From: an uncultured Oscillospiraceae bacterium
GTDB taxonomy: Bacteria > Bacillota > Clostridia > Oscillospirales > Acutalibacteraceae
Length of the DNA: 5,220 nucleotides
Direction of reading: 5' to 3'
Assembly (NCBI GenBank): GCA_900549675.1
Contig: URPG01000160.1
Coordinates: 1-5,220 of the forward strand
Below are positions 1 through 5,220 of the stretch, in pieces. Each line of letters starts with the position of its first letter. The stretch's first letter is position 1. A program made the translations under genes and the position numbers. The notes under the pieces are model-generated. The model worked only from the letters and a program-made list of their open reading frames with translations, ran no database searches and had not been told where the DNA came from.

Positions 1-855
1 CGAACAAAAAATATTGGTGTACTTCTTTCAGAAAAAACAGGGACAAATCTTTTGCATGAACACTTTGCAAGAATTTTGAACAGTTTTAAAGATACAGTAG
101 AAGAAAGAGGATATGTCATTACTTTCTTAAACGCCAGCAATTCTCCTAATCGGCTTTCTTATTTGGAACAATGCAAATATATGAATTTTGATGGAATTTT
201 TGTTCCTTGTGCAGATTATCAGCTTGTTGAAGTAAAAGAACTGCTGGCTACGGATATGCCTCTGGTGGTTGTTGACCATGTATTGCCCAAACATATCAAC
301 ATTGCTTCTAATCATTATGGTGACATGATGAGGATGATGCAGCTTTTATATGATAGAGGGCATAGAAAAATTGCTTTTATTCACGGTGAGAATAATGAGG
401 TGACAAGAGGTAGATTATCGGCTTATAAAAATTTTATGAGTGAACATAATTTGCCAATCCCGAAAGAGTATCTTTACACCTGCCCTTATCGTGATACGGA
501 AAGGGCAAGTGCTTTGACTAAGGCGGTGCTCGCTTTGCCGAATCGTCCTACTTGTATTTTGTATCCGGATGATTTAACTGCCGTGGGCGGGCTCAATATC
601 ATGCAAGAGGCCGGCTTGGTTATTCCAAGAGATATCTCCGTTGCGGGCTATGACGGAATCGCTGTCATCAATATTGTAAGGCCCCGAATTACCACCGTTC
701 GTCAAGACACTGTTTCTATGGGAATTCAGGCTGGGAATAAGCTTATCAGCCGTATTGAGTTTCCGGAAGCAGAACCCGGTGCAATGACCGTTGTTGTTGA
801 TGGTATGGTTGAACCGGGAGAATCGGTTGCAGTTGTTAACCAAAGGCATAATTAA
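1..855 (+). CDS. LacI/GalR-family transcriptional regulator, 5'-truncated by the window
   Basis: The frame is open from base 1 and ends at TAA 853-855, giving 284 residues. The first residues, RTKNIGVLLSE, match the junction where LacI-family proteins pass from the hinge helix into the sugar-binding domain, so the helix-turn-helix of about 55-60 residues lies before the window. A TTG at 52 could be mistaken for a start but is internal. Family landmarks in window numbering are FDGIFVPC (63-70), RGHRKIAFIHGE (119-130), PDDLTAVGGL (189-198) and the C-terminal block DISVAGYDG (211-219) followed by RPRITTVRQD (227-236). The usual late motif of the form LVxRGS reads MVEPGESV here, with Pro in place of Arg. 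By family knowledge it is a cytoplasmic DNA-binding repressor, or less often an activator, that responds to a sugar. It lies 58 bases upstream of a sugar ABC operon on the same strand, so it probably controls that operon. The effector cannot be read from the sequence. Confidence 0.93.
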   Translation, partial: RTKNIGVLLSEKTGTNLLHEHFARILNSFKDTVEERGYVITFLNASNSPNRLSYLEQCKYMNFDGIFVPCADYQLVEVKELLATDMPLVVVDHVLPKHINIASNHYGDMMRMMQLLYDRGHRKIAFIHGENNEVTRGRLSAYKNFMSEHNLPIPKEYLYTCPYRDTERASALTKAVLALPNRPTCILYPDDLTAVGGLNIMQEAGLVIPRDISVAGYDGIAVINIVRPRITTVRQDTVSMGIQAGNKLISRIEFPEAEPGAMTVVVDGMVEPGESVAVVNQRHN

Positions 856-874
856 CGGATTCACCGTTAATTAT
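848..874. promoter_or_regulatory. Perfect 11-bp inverted repeat, candidate operator
   Basis: ATAATTAACGG (848-858) and CCGTTAATTAT (864-874) are perfect inverted copies around the 5-base centre ATTCA. The left arm contains the stop codon of the regulator gene. No T tract follows on either strand, so a terminator is unlikely. The repeat covers the -35 element and spacer of the predicted promoter of the binding-protein gene, where a bound repressor would block RNA polymerase. LacI-family dimers bind palindromes, so the upstream regulator is the natural candidate. However, the site lacks the central CG typical of many LacI-family operators, so this assignment is inference. Confidence 0.55.
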
Positions 875-880
875 TATAAA
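852..880 (+). promoter_or_regulatory. Candidate sigma-A promoter of the sugar ABC operon
   Basis: A -35-like TTAACG (852-857, four of six matches to TTGACA) and a -10-like TATAAA (875-880, five of six matches to TATAAT) are separated by exactly 17 bases. Transcription would start near 887, leaving a leader of about 27 bases that holds the AGGAGG site (900-905). There is no extended -10 TG. In AT-rich DNA such matches arise by chance. Support comes from the correct spacing, the position just before the operon and the overlap with the inverted repeat. Confidence 0.45.
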
Positions 881-913
881 AACAGTTCTAAAGGATTATA
901 GGAGGATTTTAAC

Positions 914-2356
914 ATGAAAAAGAGCAGCAAAATACTTAGTGTTCTACTTAGTGCGTTGATGATCGGCAGTGTTTTATCCGGTTGTGGAAATGACAATAAA
1001 CAGTCATCCGCCCCTGCTGATGAGTCTGCCCCGGCATCATCTAAAGCGGCAGAGCCGGCCTCAGAGTCTGCGGCAGATACAGAGGAACCTGCTACCGGCA
1101 CACTGGCTTATAAGGGCGAAATTGCTTTTATGCATTTCTCTACTTCTGAAGAATCAGAGGGCAATGGTGGTTCTGATGGTTTCCGTACCATGATTAAGCA
1201 ATGGCAGGATGCGCATCCGGACATCACGCTAAAAGAATCTGTTTTGGCCAATGACGATTATAAAACTCAGATTGCCACTTTGGCTTCTGCAGGCGATTTG
1301 CCCGACGTGTTCTTGCTGCAGGGTATGAACACTAAAACATGGGCAGAGCAAGGCAGTATTTTGGATATGACAGATATTATCAAGTCATCTCCTTATTATG
1401 ATGATTATAATCAAGCTTATTTTACTCCGTTTACAGATGGTGATAAAATTTATGGTTTACCTGCTTTAACAGGTGGTACTTGTACTGTTGTTATCTATGA
1501 CAAAGCAGAATGGAAAAAAGCCGGATTTGAAAAATTCCCCGAAACCTGGGAAGATGTAAAGAAAGCAAACGAATACTTTACTCAAAACGGACACACAGAA
1601 TCCATCGCTTTTGGTAACAGTGGAAAATGGCAAATTAACTCTTGCTTCCTCTCTGTTATCGGAGATCGTTTTACAGGTCCGGAATGGTTCCAGTCCATTA
1701 TTGACAAAGGCGGCGCCAAATTTACGGATGAAAAATTCCAAAGTGCTTTGAAATTTACACAAGATATTTTTGCATCCGGTATTTTCAATGATGACTTTAA
1801 TGCAGTAAATAATGAAGATGCCAGAGAATACTTTATTTCCGGCACTACACCTGCTTTCATCGGCGGTAACTGGGACGTCAGCTATATCATGGCTACCTTA
1901 AAAGAAGACGACGAAGAAAAATACAACAATATCGGTTTTGCTGTGTTGCCTCAGCCGGAAGGCGCTGACGGTTCCACCAATTCACAGAATATTGGCTTAG
2001 GTTATGCTGTTTCTCTAAATGCAAAAATTGCTGAGGATGCCGATAAGCAAGCCGCTGCTGTTGATTTGGCACAATACTTAACAGGACCGGAGTTCTCTAA
2101 ATATGTAGCAGAAAATTATGCACTGGCCGGTTTGACAAAAATTGAAAATGTAGATTTGAGCTCTTTTGACCAGATCACACAAGATTTCTACAATTATTCT
2201 TATGTTGATACCACTCCTTGCGAAATTTATGATTCTTATGTAACAGCCGCTGTTTGGGATGTTTTGAATACAGAAATGCAAGGCTTGCTGAATGGAGAAA
2301 CAACTCCTGAAGATGTTGCACAAAAGACACAAGAGGCTTATGAGGCAAACTATTAA
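914..2356 (+). CDS. Sugar ABC transporter substrate-binding lipoprotein (family 1 solute-binding protein)
   Basis: This 480-residue protein captures a sugar outside the cell and delivers it to the two permeases encoded downstream. ATG 914 is preceded by AGGAGG (900-905) with 8 bases between. Residues 1-23 form a lipoprotein signal peptide (KK near the start, hydrophobic core, lipobox LSGC at 21-24), and Cys24 is the predicted lipidated residue. Residues 25-63 are a low-complexity linker rich in Ala, Ser, Glu and Pro that should hold the binding domain off the membrane. Family 1 landmarks follow: YGLPALTGG (180-188), VVIYDKAEWKKAG (192-204), PETWEDV (209-215) and the FISGTTPAFIGGNW block (307-320), close to the usual F-x-G-x-(A)-x-x-x-x-G-x-W pattern. 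The length is typical for the family. The substrate is unknown; the CUT1-type permeases point to a di- or oligosaccharide, but a monosaccharide or glycerol-phosphate cannot be excluded. Confidence 0.95.
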   Translation: MKKSSKILSVLLSALMIGSVLSGCGNDNKQSSAPADESAPASSKAAEPASESAADTEEPATGTLAYKGEIAFMHFSTSEESEGNGGSDGFRTMIKQWQDAHPDITLKESVLANDDYKTQIATLASAGDLPDVFLLQGMNTKTWAEQGSILDMTDIIKSSPYYDDYNQAYFTPFTDGDKIYGLPALTGGTCTVVIYDKAEWKKAGFEKFPETWEDVKKANEYFTQNGHTESIAFGNSGKWQINSCFLSVIGDRFTGPEWFQSIIDKGGAKFTDEKFQSALKFTQDIFASGIFNDDFNAVNNEDAREYFISGTTPAFIGGNWDVSYIMATLKEDDEEKYNNIGFAVLPQPEGADGSTNSQNIGLGYAVSLNAKIAEDADKQAAAVDLAQYLTGPEFSKYVAENYALAGLTKIENVDLSSFDQITQDFYNYSYVDTTPCEIYDSYVTAAVWDVLNTEMQGLLNGETTPEDVAQKTQEAYEANY

Positions 2357-2388
2357 TTGCACAAAAATTCTTAAAATGTAAAAATGGC

Positions 2389-2422
2389 GAGAGGGGCGAC
2401 GCTAGCGTCAGCCCCTTTTGTT
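2389..2422 (+). terminator. Intra-operon hairpin with T tract (partial terminator/attenuator)
   Basis: GGGGC (2393-2397) pairs with GCCCC (2411-2415), and GACG (2398-2401) pairs with CGTC (2406-2409) around a CTAG loop. A2410 is bulged out, and the lower stem extends by A-T and G-T pairs into TTTTGTT (2416-2422). This is the most GC-rich short stretch in the transporter region. It lies 32 bases after the binding-protein stop and just before the ribosome binding site of permease 1 (2426-2433). No separate promoter is evident after it, so it probably lets part of the transcription through and protects the 3' end of the shorter message. Confidence 0.8.
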
Positions 2423-2438
2423 AAAAAGGAGGTAAGTT

Positions 2439-3326
2439 ATGTTATCAAAAAGACCTAAAGCAAATGTAATCATTGCTTATTTGGCAATTCCTTTATTACT
2501 TTACATATTTGCTGTGTTTATTCCGTTGGTAACATCTCTGTTCTATAGCTTTTTTGAATGGAAAGGCGGACCAAATAAAACTTTTATCGGATTCCAAAAC
2601 TATTTAACGCTATTAAAGGATGATGTGTTTTGGCTGTCCTTTGGACACAACCTTTATTTGGTGGCACTATGCTTAATTGGTCAAGTTGGATTGGCTTTTA
2701 TTTTTGTGATGATTATTAACACACGTTTTGTAAAAGCAAAATCGATTCATAGAACTTTTGGTTTTTTCCCCAGTACCGTTGCAGCAGTTGCTATTGGATT
2801 TATCTGGACAATGATCTATGACAGCCGAAGAGGTGTGCTGAATTGGTTTTTAGAGGCAATTGGGCAAGAGGATAAAACACAGGTATGGTTAAATAATTCT
2901 CAATTGGTTATGACCTTGGTGGCAATCCCGCTGATTTGGCAGTACATAGGCTATTATATGATTATTTTGCTTTCTGCCACATCTGCTATTGATGGCGAAA
3001 TTTTAGAATCTGCTGAGTTAGACGGTGCAAGCTCCTTTCAAAAAGCCATTCATGTTGTGTTACCAATGATTAAAAATACAATTATTGTATGTGTGGTCTT
3101 GTGTGTTTCGGGTAATATGAAAGCTTTTGACAATATCTATGTTATGACCAGCGGAGGGCCGGGAAACGCTTCTATGGTTATGGCAATGTATGGCTACCGT
3201 ATTTCTTTTGCGCAGCAGAATATGGGTTACGGCAGTGCGATCTCAGTCGGCATATTCGTTCTGGGAATAGTTGTCATTGGCGGTATGCAGCTAATGCAAA
3301 AATGGCTTAGCAAAGACGAGGGGTGA
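2439..3326 (+). CDS. Sugar ABC transporter permease 1 (MalF/UgpA-type, CUT1 family)
   Basis: This 295-residue integral membrane protein is one of the two subunits forming the import channel. ATG 2439 follows AAGGAGG (2426-2432) with a 6-base gap. Six membrane segments are visible at about 10-38, 72-94, 106-127, 156-183, 212-229 and 265-288. The cytoplasmic EAA loop that docks the ATPase is ESAELDGASSFQKAIHVVLP (190-209), with the conserved Gly196 and LP at 208-209. TSGGPGNAS (237-245), between the last two membrane segments, is the characteristic loop of MalF/UgpA-like permeases. The length fits UgpA/LacF-type subunits rather than the much longer enterobacterial MalF. It is followed almost immediately by permease 2, so the two are translationally linked and probably form a heterodimer. 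No truncation or missing motif is seen. Confidence 0.95.
   Translation: MLSKRPKANVIIAYLAIPLLLYIFAVFIPLVTSLFYSFFEWKGGPNKTFIGFQNYLTLLKDDVFWLSFGHNLYLVALCLIGQVGLAFIFVMIINTRFVKAKSIHRTFGFFPSTVAAVAIGFIWTMIYDSRRGVLNWFLEAIGQEDKTQVWLNNSQLVMTLVAIPLIWQYIGYYMIILLSATSAIDGEILESAELDGASSFQKAIHVVLPMIKNTIIVCVVLCVSGNMKAFDNIYVMTSGGPGNASMVMAMYGYRISFAQQNMGYGSAISVGIFVLGIVVIGGMQLMQKWLSKDEG
3318..3326 (+). promoter_or_regulatory. Ribosome binding site that decides the start of permease 2
   Basis: GAGGGGTGA (3318-3326) overlaps the last codons and stop of permease 1. It can pair with the 16S anti-SD end with one G-U wobble. The GGGG core ends 8 bases before ATG 3332, the same gap as for the binding-protein gene. An in-frame GTG at 3323 lies inside this motif and so would have no ribosome binding site at a workable distance. 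ATG 3335 is possible, at 11 bases. Confidence 0.6.
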
Positions 3327-3331
3327 ATAAG

Positions 3332-4201
3332 ATGATGCATACAGAATATGGTTTAACTACAGGAAAAAGAATTAGAAATGTGATTACAGGTGTAATCCTG
3401 AACCTAATCATGATTCTTTTTTCTTTGTCTTGTATTTTTCCGCTTTTGTGGATGTTATACTCCTCACTTAAACAGAAGAGAGAGTTTAATGCGGATATTA
3501 TGTCCTTGCCAAAAAATCCTACTTTATTCAACTATGAGAGGATTTTGACTAATCCAGACTATCATATCGGACAGTCAATTTTAAACAGTGTAAGGACGAC
3601 GTTATTATCTGTATTTTTAATTGTTCTATTTGGTTTTATTGTGGGTTATTTTTTAGCCAGAGTTCGATTTAAAGGAAGTAAAATTATTTGGGTAATGCTT
3701 TTAATGGGAATGCTGATTCCGATTCATTCATTGTTGGTTCCGATATATGTTGTATTCAATCAAAGCGGTCTTTCCAATAAGTGGTTCACATTAATTATTC
3801 CCTATGTCGCTTTTGGTATGCCGATAGCCGTCTTTTTGGTGCAGGGCTTTATCAAAGAAGTTCCTACCGCGTTAGAAGAAGCGGCGTCTATTGACGGTTG
3901 TTCTTTTACCGGCACCTTGTTTAGGGTAATTCTTCCCATTTGTCGTCCTGTGCTGATTACAGTGGCGATTTTACAAACTTTTTCTTGTTGGAATGAATTT
4001 TCCTTTGCCCTTGTGTTGATTAAAGAAAGCAGCCTGCAAACGGTTCCTTTGGCGATGACACAGTTTACAGGACAATTTAGCTCAGACTATCCTAAAATTA
4101 TGGCAGCTATGCTCATTACCATGTCGCCTATTGTCGTTCTTTATTTTGCTTTTAGCAAGCATATTATTAAGGGAATGGTCGCAGGTGCTGTAAAAGGATA
4201 A
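3332..4201 (+). CDS. Sugar ABC transporter permease 2 (MalG/UgpE-type, CUT1 family)
   Basis: From ATG 3332 the product is 289 residues; an in-frame GTG at 3323, overlapping the permease 1 stop by 4 bases, would add three. ATG 3332 is preferred because GAGGGGTGA sits correctly before it. Six membrane segments lie near 20-42, 86-108, 118-140, 152-174, 202-218 and 257-275. The EAA loop EEAASIDGCSFTGTLFRVIL (182-201) followed by P202 is textbook for ATPase docking. The stretch from WNEFSFALVLI (220-230) to TVPLAMTQF (237-245) and the C-terminal IKGMVAGAVKG (279-289) are hallmarks of MalG-like CUT1 permeases. It should pair with permease 1 and receive sugar from the upstream lipoprotein. It is the last gene before a strong terminator, so the cluster encodes no ATPase of its own downstream. 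Confidence 0.95.
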   Translation: MMHTEYGLTTGKRIRNVITGVILNLIMILFSLSCIFPLLWMLYSSLKQKREFNADIMSLPKNPTLFNYERILTNPDYHIGQSILNSVRTTLLSVFLIVLFGFIVGYFLARVRFKGSKIIWVMLLMGMLIPIHSLLVPIYVVFNQSGLSNKWFTLIIPYVAFGMPIAVFLVQGFIKEVPTALEEAASIDGCSFTGTLFRVILPICRPVLITVAILQTFSCWNEFSFALVLIKESSLQTVPLAMTQFTGQFSSDYPKIMAAMLITMSPIVVLYFAFSKHIIKGMVAGAVKG

Positions 4202-4233
4202 TTTGGTTTGAAATAATATCAAAATATAAAATG

Positions 4234-4280
4234 AAACAACAGAGCTTTGAATATTTTTAAAGCTCTGTTGTTTTATTTAT
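4234..4280 (+). terminator. Rho-independent terminator of the sugar ABC operon
   Basis: AAACAACAGAGCTTT (4234-4248) and AAAGCTCTGTTGTTT (4259-4273) form a perfect 15-bp stem around a 10-base loop, followed by a T-rich tail (TTTTATTTAT, 4271-4280). It starts 33 bases after the permease 2 stop. On the other strand the stem is followed by only a short T run, so any minus-strand activity would be weaker. Confidence 0.92.
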
Positions 4281-4373
4281 GAAAGTAAGGTCATTTTATT
4301 TAGCGGAATCACGTATTGGTCTAATAGAGAAGATTAAGAAAATTCAGAGTGAAAAAACTGTATAGAAAAAAAT

Positions 4374-4462
4374 TTAAGAGTAGAGAAAAAGAAAGCACAG
4401 AGTGAAATCACCCTGTGCTTTCGAGAATTTAAGGAATAAAAGATTAAGAGTAGAAAAAGAAA
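4374..4462. repeat. Pair of imperfect direct repeats flanking the flagellin terminator
   Basis: TTAAGAGTAG followed by AGAAAAAGAAA (4374-4394) recurs as TTAAGAGTAG followed by AAAAAGAAA (4444-4462); the copies differ by one AG dinucleotide. They bracket the flagellin terminator hairpin. The purine-rich, A-rich content lowers the significance, but the shared TTAAGAGTAG start is exact. The origin is unknown; a local duplication in the 3' region of the flagellin gene is one explanation. Confidence 0.5.
4386..4422 (-). terminator. Rho-independent terminator of the flagellin gene
   Basis: Read on the minus strand, GAAAGCACAGGGTG (4422-4409) pairs with CACTCTGTGCTTTC (4404-4391) around an ATTT loop. 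This is a 14-bp stem with a single G-U pair, followed by TTTTT (4390-4386) and further pyrimidines. In plus-strand RNA the G-U pair becomes an A-C mismatch, and no T run follows the stem. The structure therefore serves the minus-strand flagellin transcript and lies 48 bases after its stop codon. Confidence 0.9.
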
Positions 4463-4472
4463 CTTACTCTTA
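4445..4472 (-). other. Small inverted repeat over the flagellin stop codon
   Basis: TAAGAGTA (4445-4452) and TACTCTTA (4465-4472) are perfect 8-bp inverted copies around a 12-base A-rich centre. In the minus-strand message the 5' arm begins with the flagellin stop codon TAA, and the 3' arm is followed by ATCTTTTATT. It could be a weak first terminator or an mRNA 3' structure ahead of the main terminator. The stem is AT-rich and the loop large, so its stability is doubtful. Confidence 0.4.
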
Positions 4473-5220
4473 CTGGAGCAGCTGCAGAATAGCCTGGGGC
4501 TGTTGGTTAGCTTGAGCCAGCATAGACTGAGCAGCCTGTGTCAAGATGTTCATCTTGGTGTAGTTCATCATTTCTTTAGCCATGTCTGTATCACGGATAC
4601 GAGAGTTAGCAGAAGTCATGTTCTCAGCAGTTGTATCTAAGTTGTTGATGGTGTACTCAAGACGATTCTGTAAAGAACCGAGGTTAGCACGGTTGGTAGA
4701 TACAGTGTTGATAGCTGATTTAATGGTAGCGATAGCGTTGCCAGCAGCTGTTTCGGTAGAAACATCGATGTTTTCACCTTCGTCATTGACTAACTTTAAG
4801 CCTTTGGCAGAAAGGTCATTAACGGAAACCTTAACATGGTTGTATTCAGCGTTGGTATCGCCAACTTGTAATTTAAGCTCAGAACCTTTTTTTGTGAAAC
4901 CAGCAAGACCTTTATCGTTATCAATAGTGTATTTTTCAACATCTTTCAAATGTGTTTGAATAGCAGCTGTATCTTTAAATTTACCTTCTTTTGCAGCAGC
5001 AGCAACAGCGTCACTGTCACTGTCATCAATGGAATCATCAACAGTATAAGTTTTGTTATTTACAGTAATGCTCTTGCCATCAACCAATTTGTCCCAATCC
5101 AGTTTACCATCGGCATCTACGAAATCAGCTACATCAGAAGTAACGGTAGCTTTGACATCTGCCTCAGCATCCAAGTTACCATTGAGTAAGTTAATGCCGT
5201 TGAAGTTGGTGGACTCAGCA
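4470..5220 (-). CDS. Flagellin, C-terminal part (5' end beyond the window)
   Basis: Flagellin is the exported subunit of the flagellar filament. The minus-strand frame is open to the window edge and ends at TAA (4472-4470), giving 249 residues. A TTG near 5174 is internal. Reading continues upstream as AESTNFNGINLLNG, the conserved block that closes the N-terminal D1 region of flagellins at about residue 130, so the full protein should be near 380 residues. Next comes a variable acidic region of roughly 90 residues that includes VDADGKLDWDKLVDGK and DDSIDDSDSD. D1 then returns with SELKLQVGDTNAEYNHVKVS and the helix from AGNAIATIKSA to LEYTINNLD. The last 44 residues (4604-4473) are the D0 helix, with SRIRDTDMAKEMMNYTK, QAAQSMLAQANQ and ILQLLQ; this end packs in the filament core and is recognised during export. 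No Cys is present in the visible part. The gene converges on the sugar operon and has its own terminator. The gene name (fliC or hag) cannot be decided here. Confidence 0.95.
   Translation of the reverse strand, partial: AESTNFNGINLLNGNLDAEADVKATVTSDVADFVDADGKLDWDKLVDGKSITVNNKTYTVDDSIDDSDSDAVAAAAKEGKFKDTAAIQTHLKDVEKYTIDNDKGLAGFTKKGSELKLQVGDTNAEYNHVKVSVNDLSAKGLKLVNDEGENIDVSTETAAGNAIATIKSAINTVSTNRANLGSLQNRLEYTINNLDTTAENMTSANSRIRDTDMAKEMMNYTKMNILTQAAQSMLAQANQQPQAILQLLQ
4993..5026 (-). repeat. Short in-frame tandem repeats in the flagellin variable region
   Basis: On the plus strand GCA is repeated four times (4993-5004), and GTCACT occurs twice followed by a partial GTCA (5010-5025). On the coding strand these give an Ala run and Asp-Ser-Asp-Ser-Asp. 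Both units are multiples of three, so gain or loss of a copy would change length without a frameshift. The runs are short and may simply reflect amino-acid composition. Confidence 0.45.

Noticed and set aside
848..880. Terminator of the regulator gene formed by the 848-874 inverted repeat
   Set aside because: The stem is AT-rich and no T tract follows on either strand, so it does not fit an intrinsic terminator.
873..900. Divergent promoter on the minus strand (TATAAT at 878-873 and 900-895)
   Set aside because: Neither has a recognisable -35 at 16-18 bases, and no minus-strand gene starts nearby; the frames there are shadows of the regulator gene.
2357..2385. Possible separate promoter for the permease genes (TTGCAC with a downstream TAAAAA)
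   Set aside because: The -35 match is only three of six and the -10 is weak. AT-rich DNA gives such matches freely, so read-through from the upstream promoter is more likely.
4279..4365. 28-codon open frame from ATG 4279 to TAG 4365, encoding a Lys-rich peptide starting MKVRSFYLAE
   Set aside because: It begins inside the T-rich tail of the operon terminator, has no ribosome binding site before it, and resembles nothing I recognise. Chance is the simplest explanation, though a small peptide cannot be strictly excluded.
5092..5130. Calcium-binding (EF-hand or dockerin-like) loop in flagellin, from the VDADGKLDWD segment
   Set aside because: The D-x-D-G-x-L core is present, but loop position 1 is Phe and position 12 is Lys instead of the required acidic residues.
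4582..5189. Plus-strand open frames opposite the flagellin gene (4582-4959 and 4950-5189)
   Set aside because: They are antisense to a clearly recognisable flagellin, lack ribosome binding sites and family motifs, and arise from the codon bias of the real gene.
1..5220. CRISPR arrays, tRNA or rRNA genes, insertion sequences, attachment sites, riboswitches
   Set aside because: No regularly spaced repeats, cloverleaf structures, transposase frames with terminal repeats or known aptamer motifs were seen; coding sequence fills nearly all the window.

Overview
This is an AT-rich window from what looks like a motile, Gram-positive anaerobe of the Firmicutes, probably a Clostridia-type gut or rumen bacterium. 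The reasons are strong AGGAGG-type ribosome binding sites, a lipoprotein-anchored (not periplasmic) sugar-binding protein, low GC, intrinsic terminators with clear T tracts, and a flagellin of clostridial type. Genus cannot be fixed from this sequence.

Layout. Positions 1-855 (+) hold the ligand-binding part of a LacI/GalR-family regulator whose DNA-binding domain lies before the window. A 58-base gap follows, with an 11-bp inverted repeat (848-874) that coincides with a credible sigma-A promoter (-35 at 852-857, -10 at 875-880). Then come three co-directional genes of a CUT1-type sugar ABC importer: a substrate-binding lipoprotein (914-2356), permease 1 (2439-3326) and permease 2 (3332-4201). 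A GC-rich hairpin with a T tract lies between the binding protein and permease 1. A strong terminator (4234-4280) closes the operon. On the opposite strand, a flagellin gene (4470 to beyond the window end) converges on it and has its own terminator at 4386-4422.

How the parts fit. The regulator probably senses a sugar and controls the transporter from the palindrome over the promoter. The internal hairpin probably lets most transcripts stop after the binding protein, giving an excess of it over the permeases. No ATPase or sugar-degrading enzyme lies inside the terminated operon, so the importer probably borrows an MsmK/MalK-type ATPase made elsewhere. The flagellin is an unrelated transcription unit. 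Its acidic central region and short in-frame tandem repeats are its only unusual points.

The window is mostly ordinary metabolism and motility. I found no evidence of a new biological system. The most informative signals are regulatory: the operator/promoter overlap, the intra-operon attenuator and the 3' architecture of the flagellin gene.
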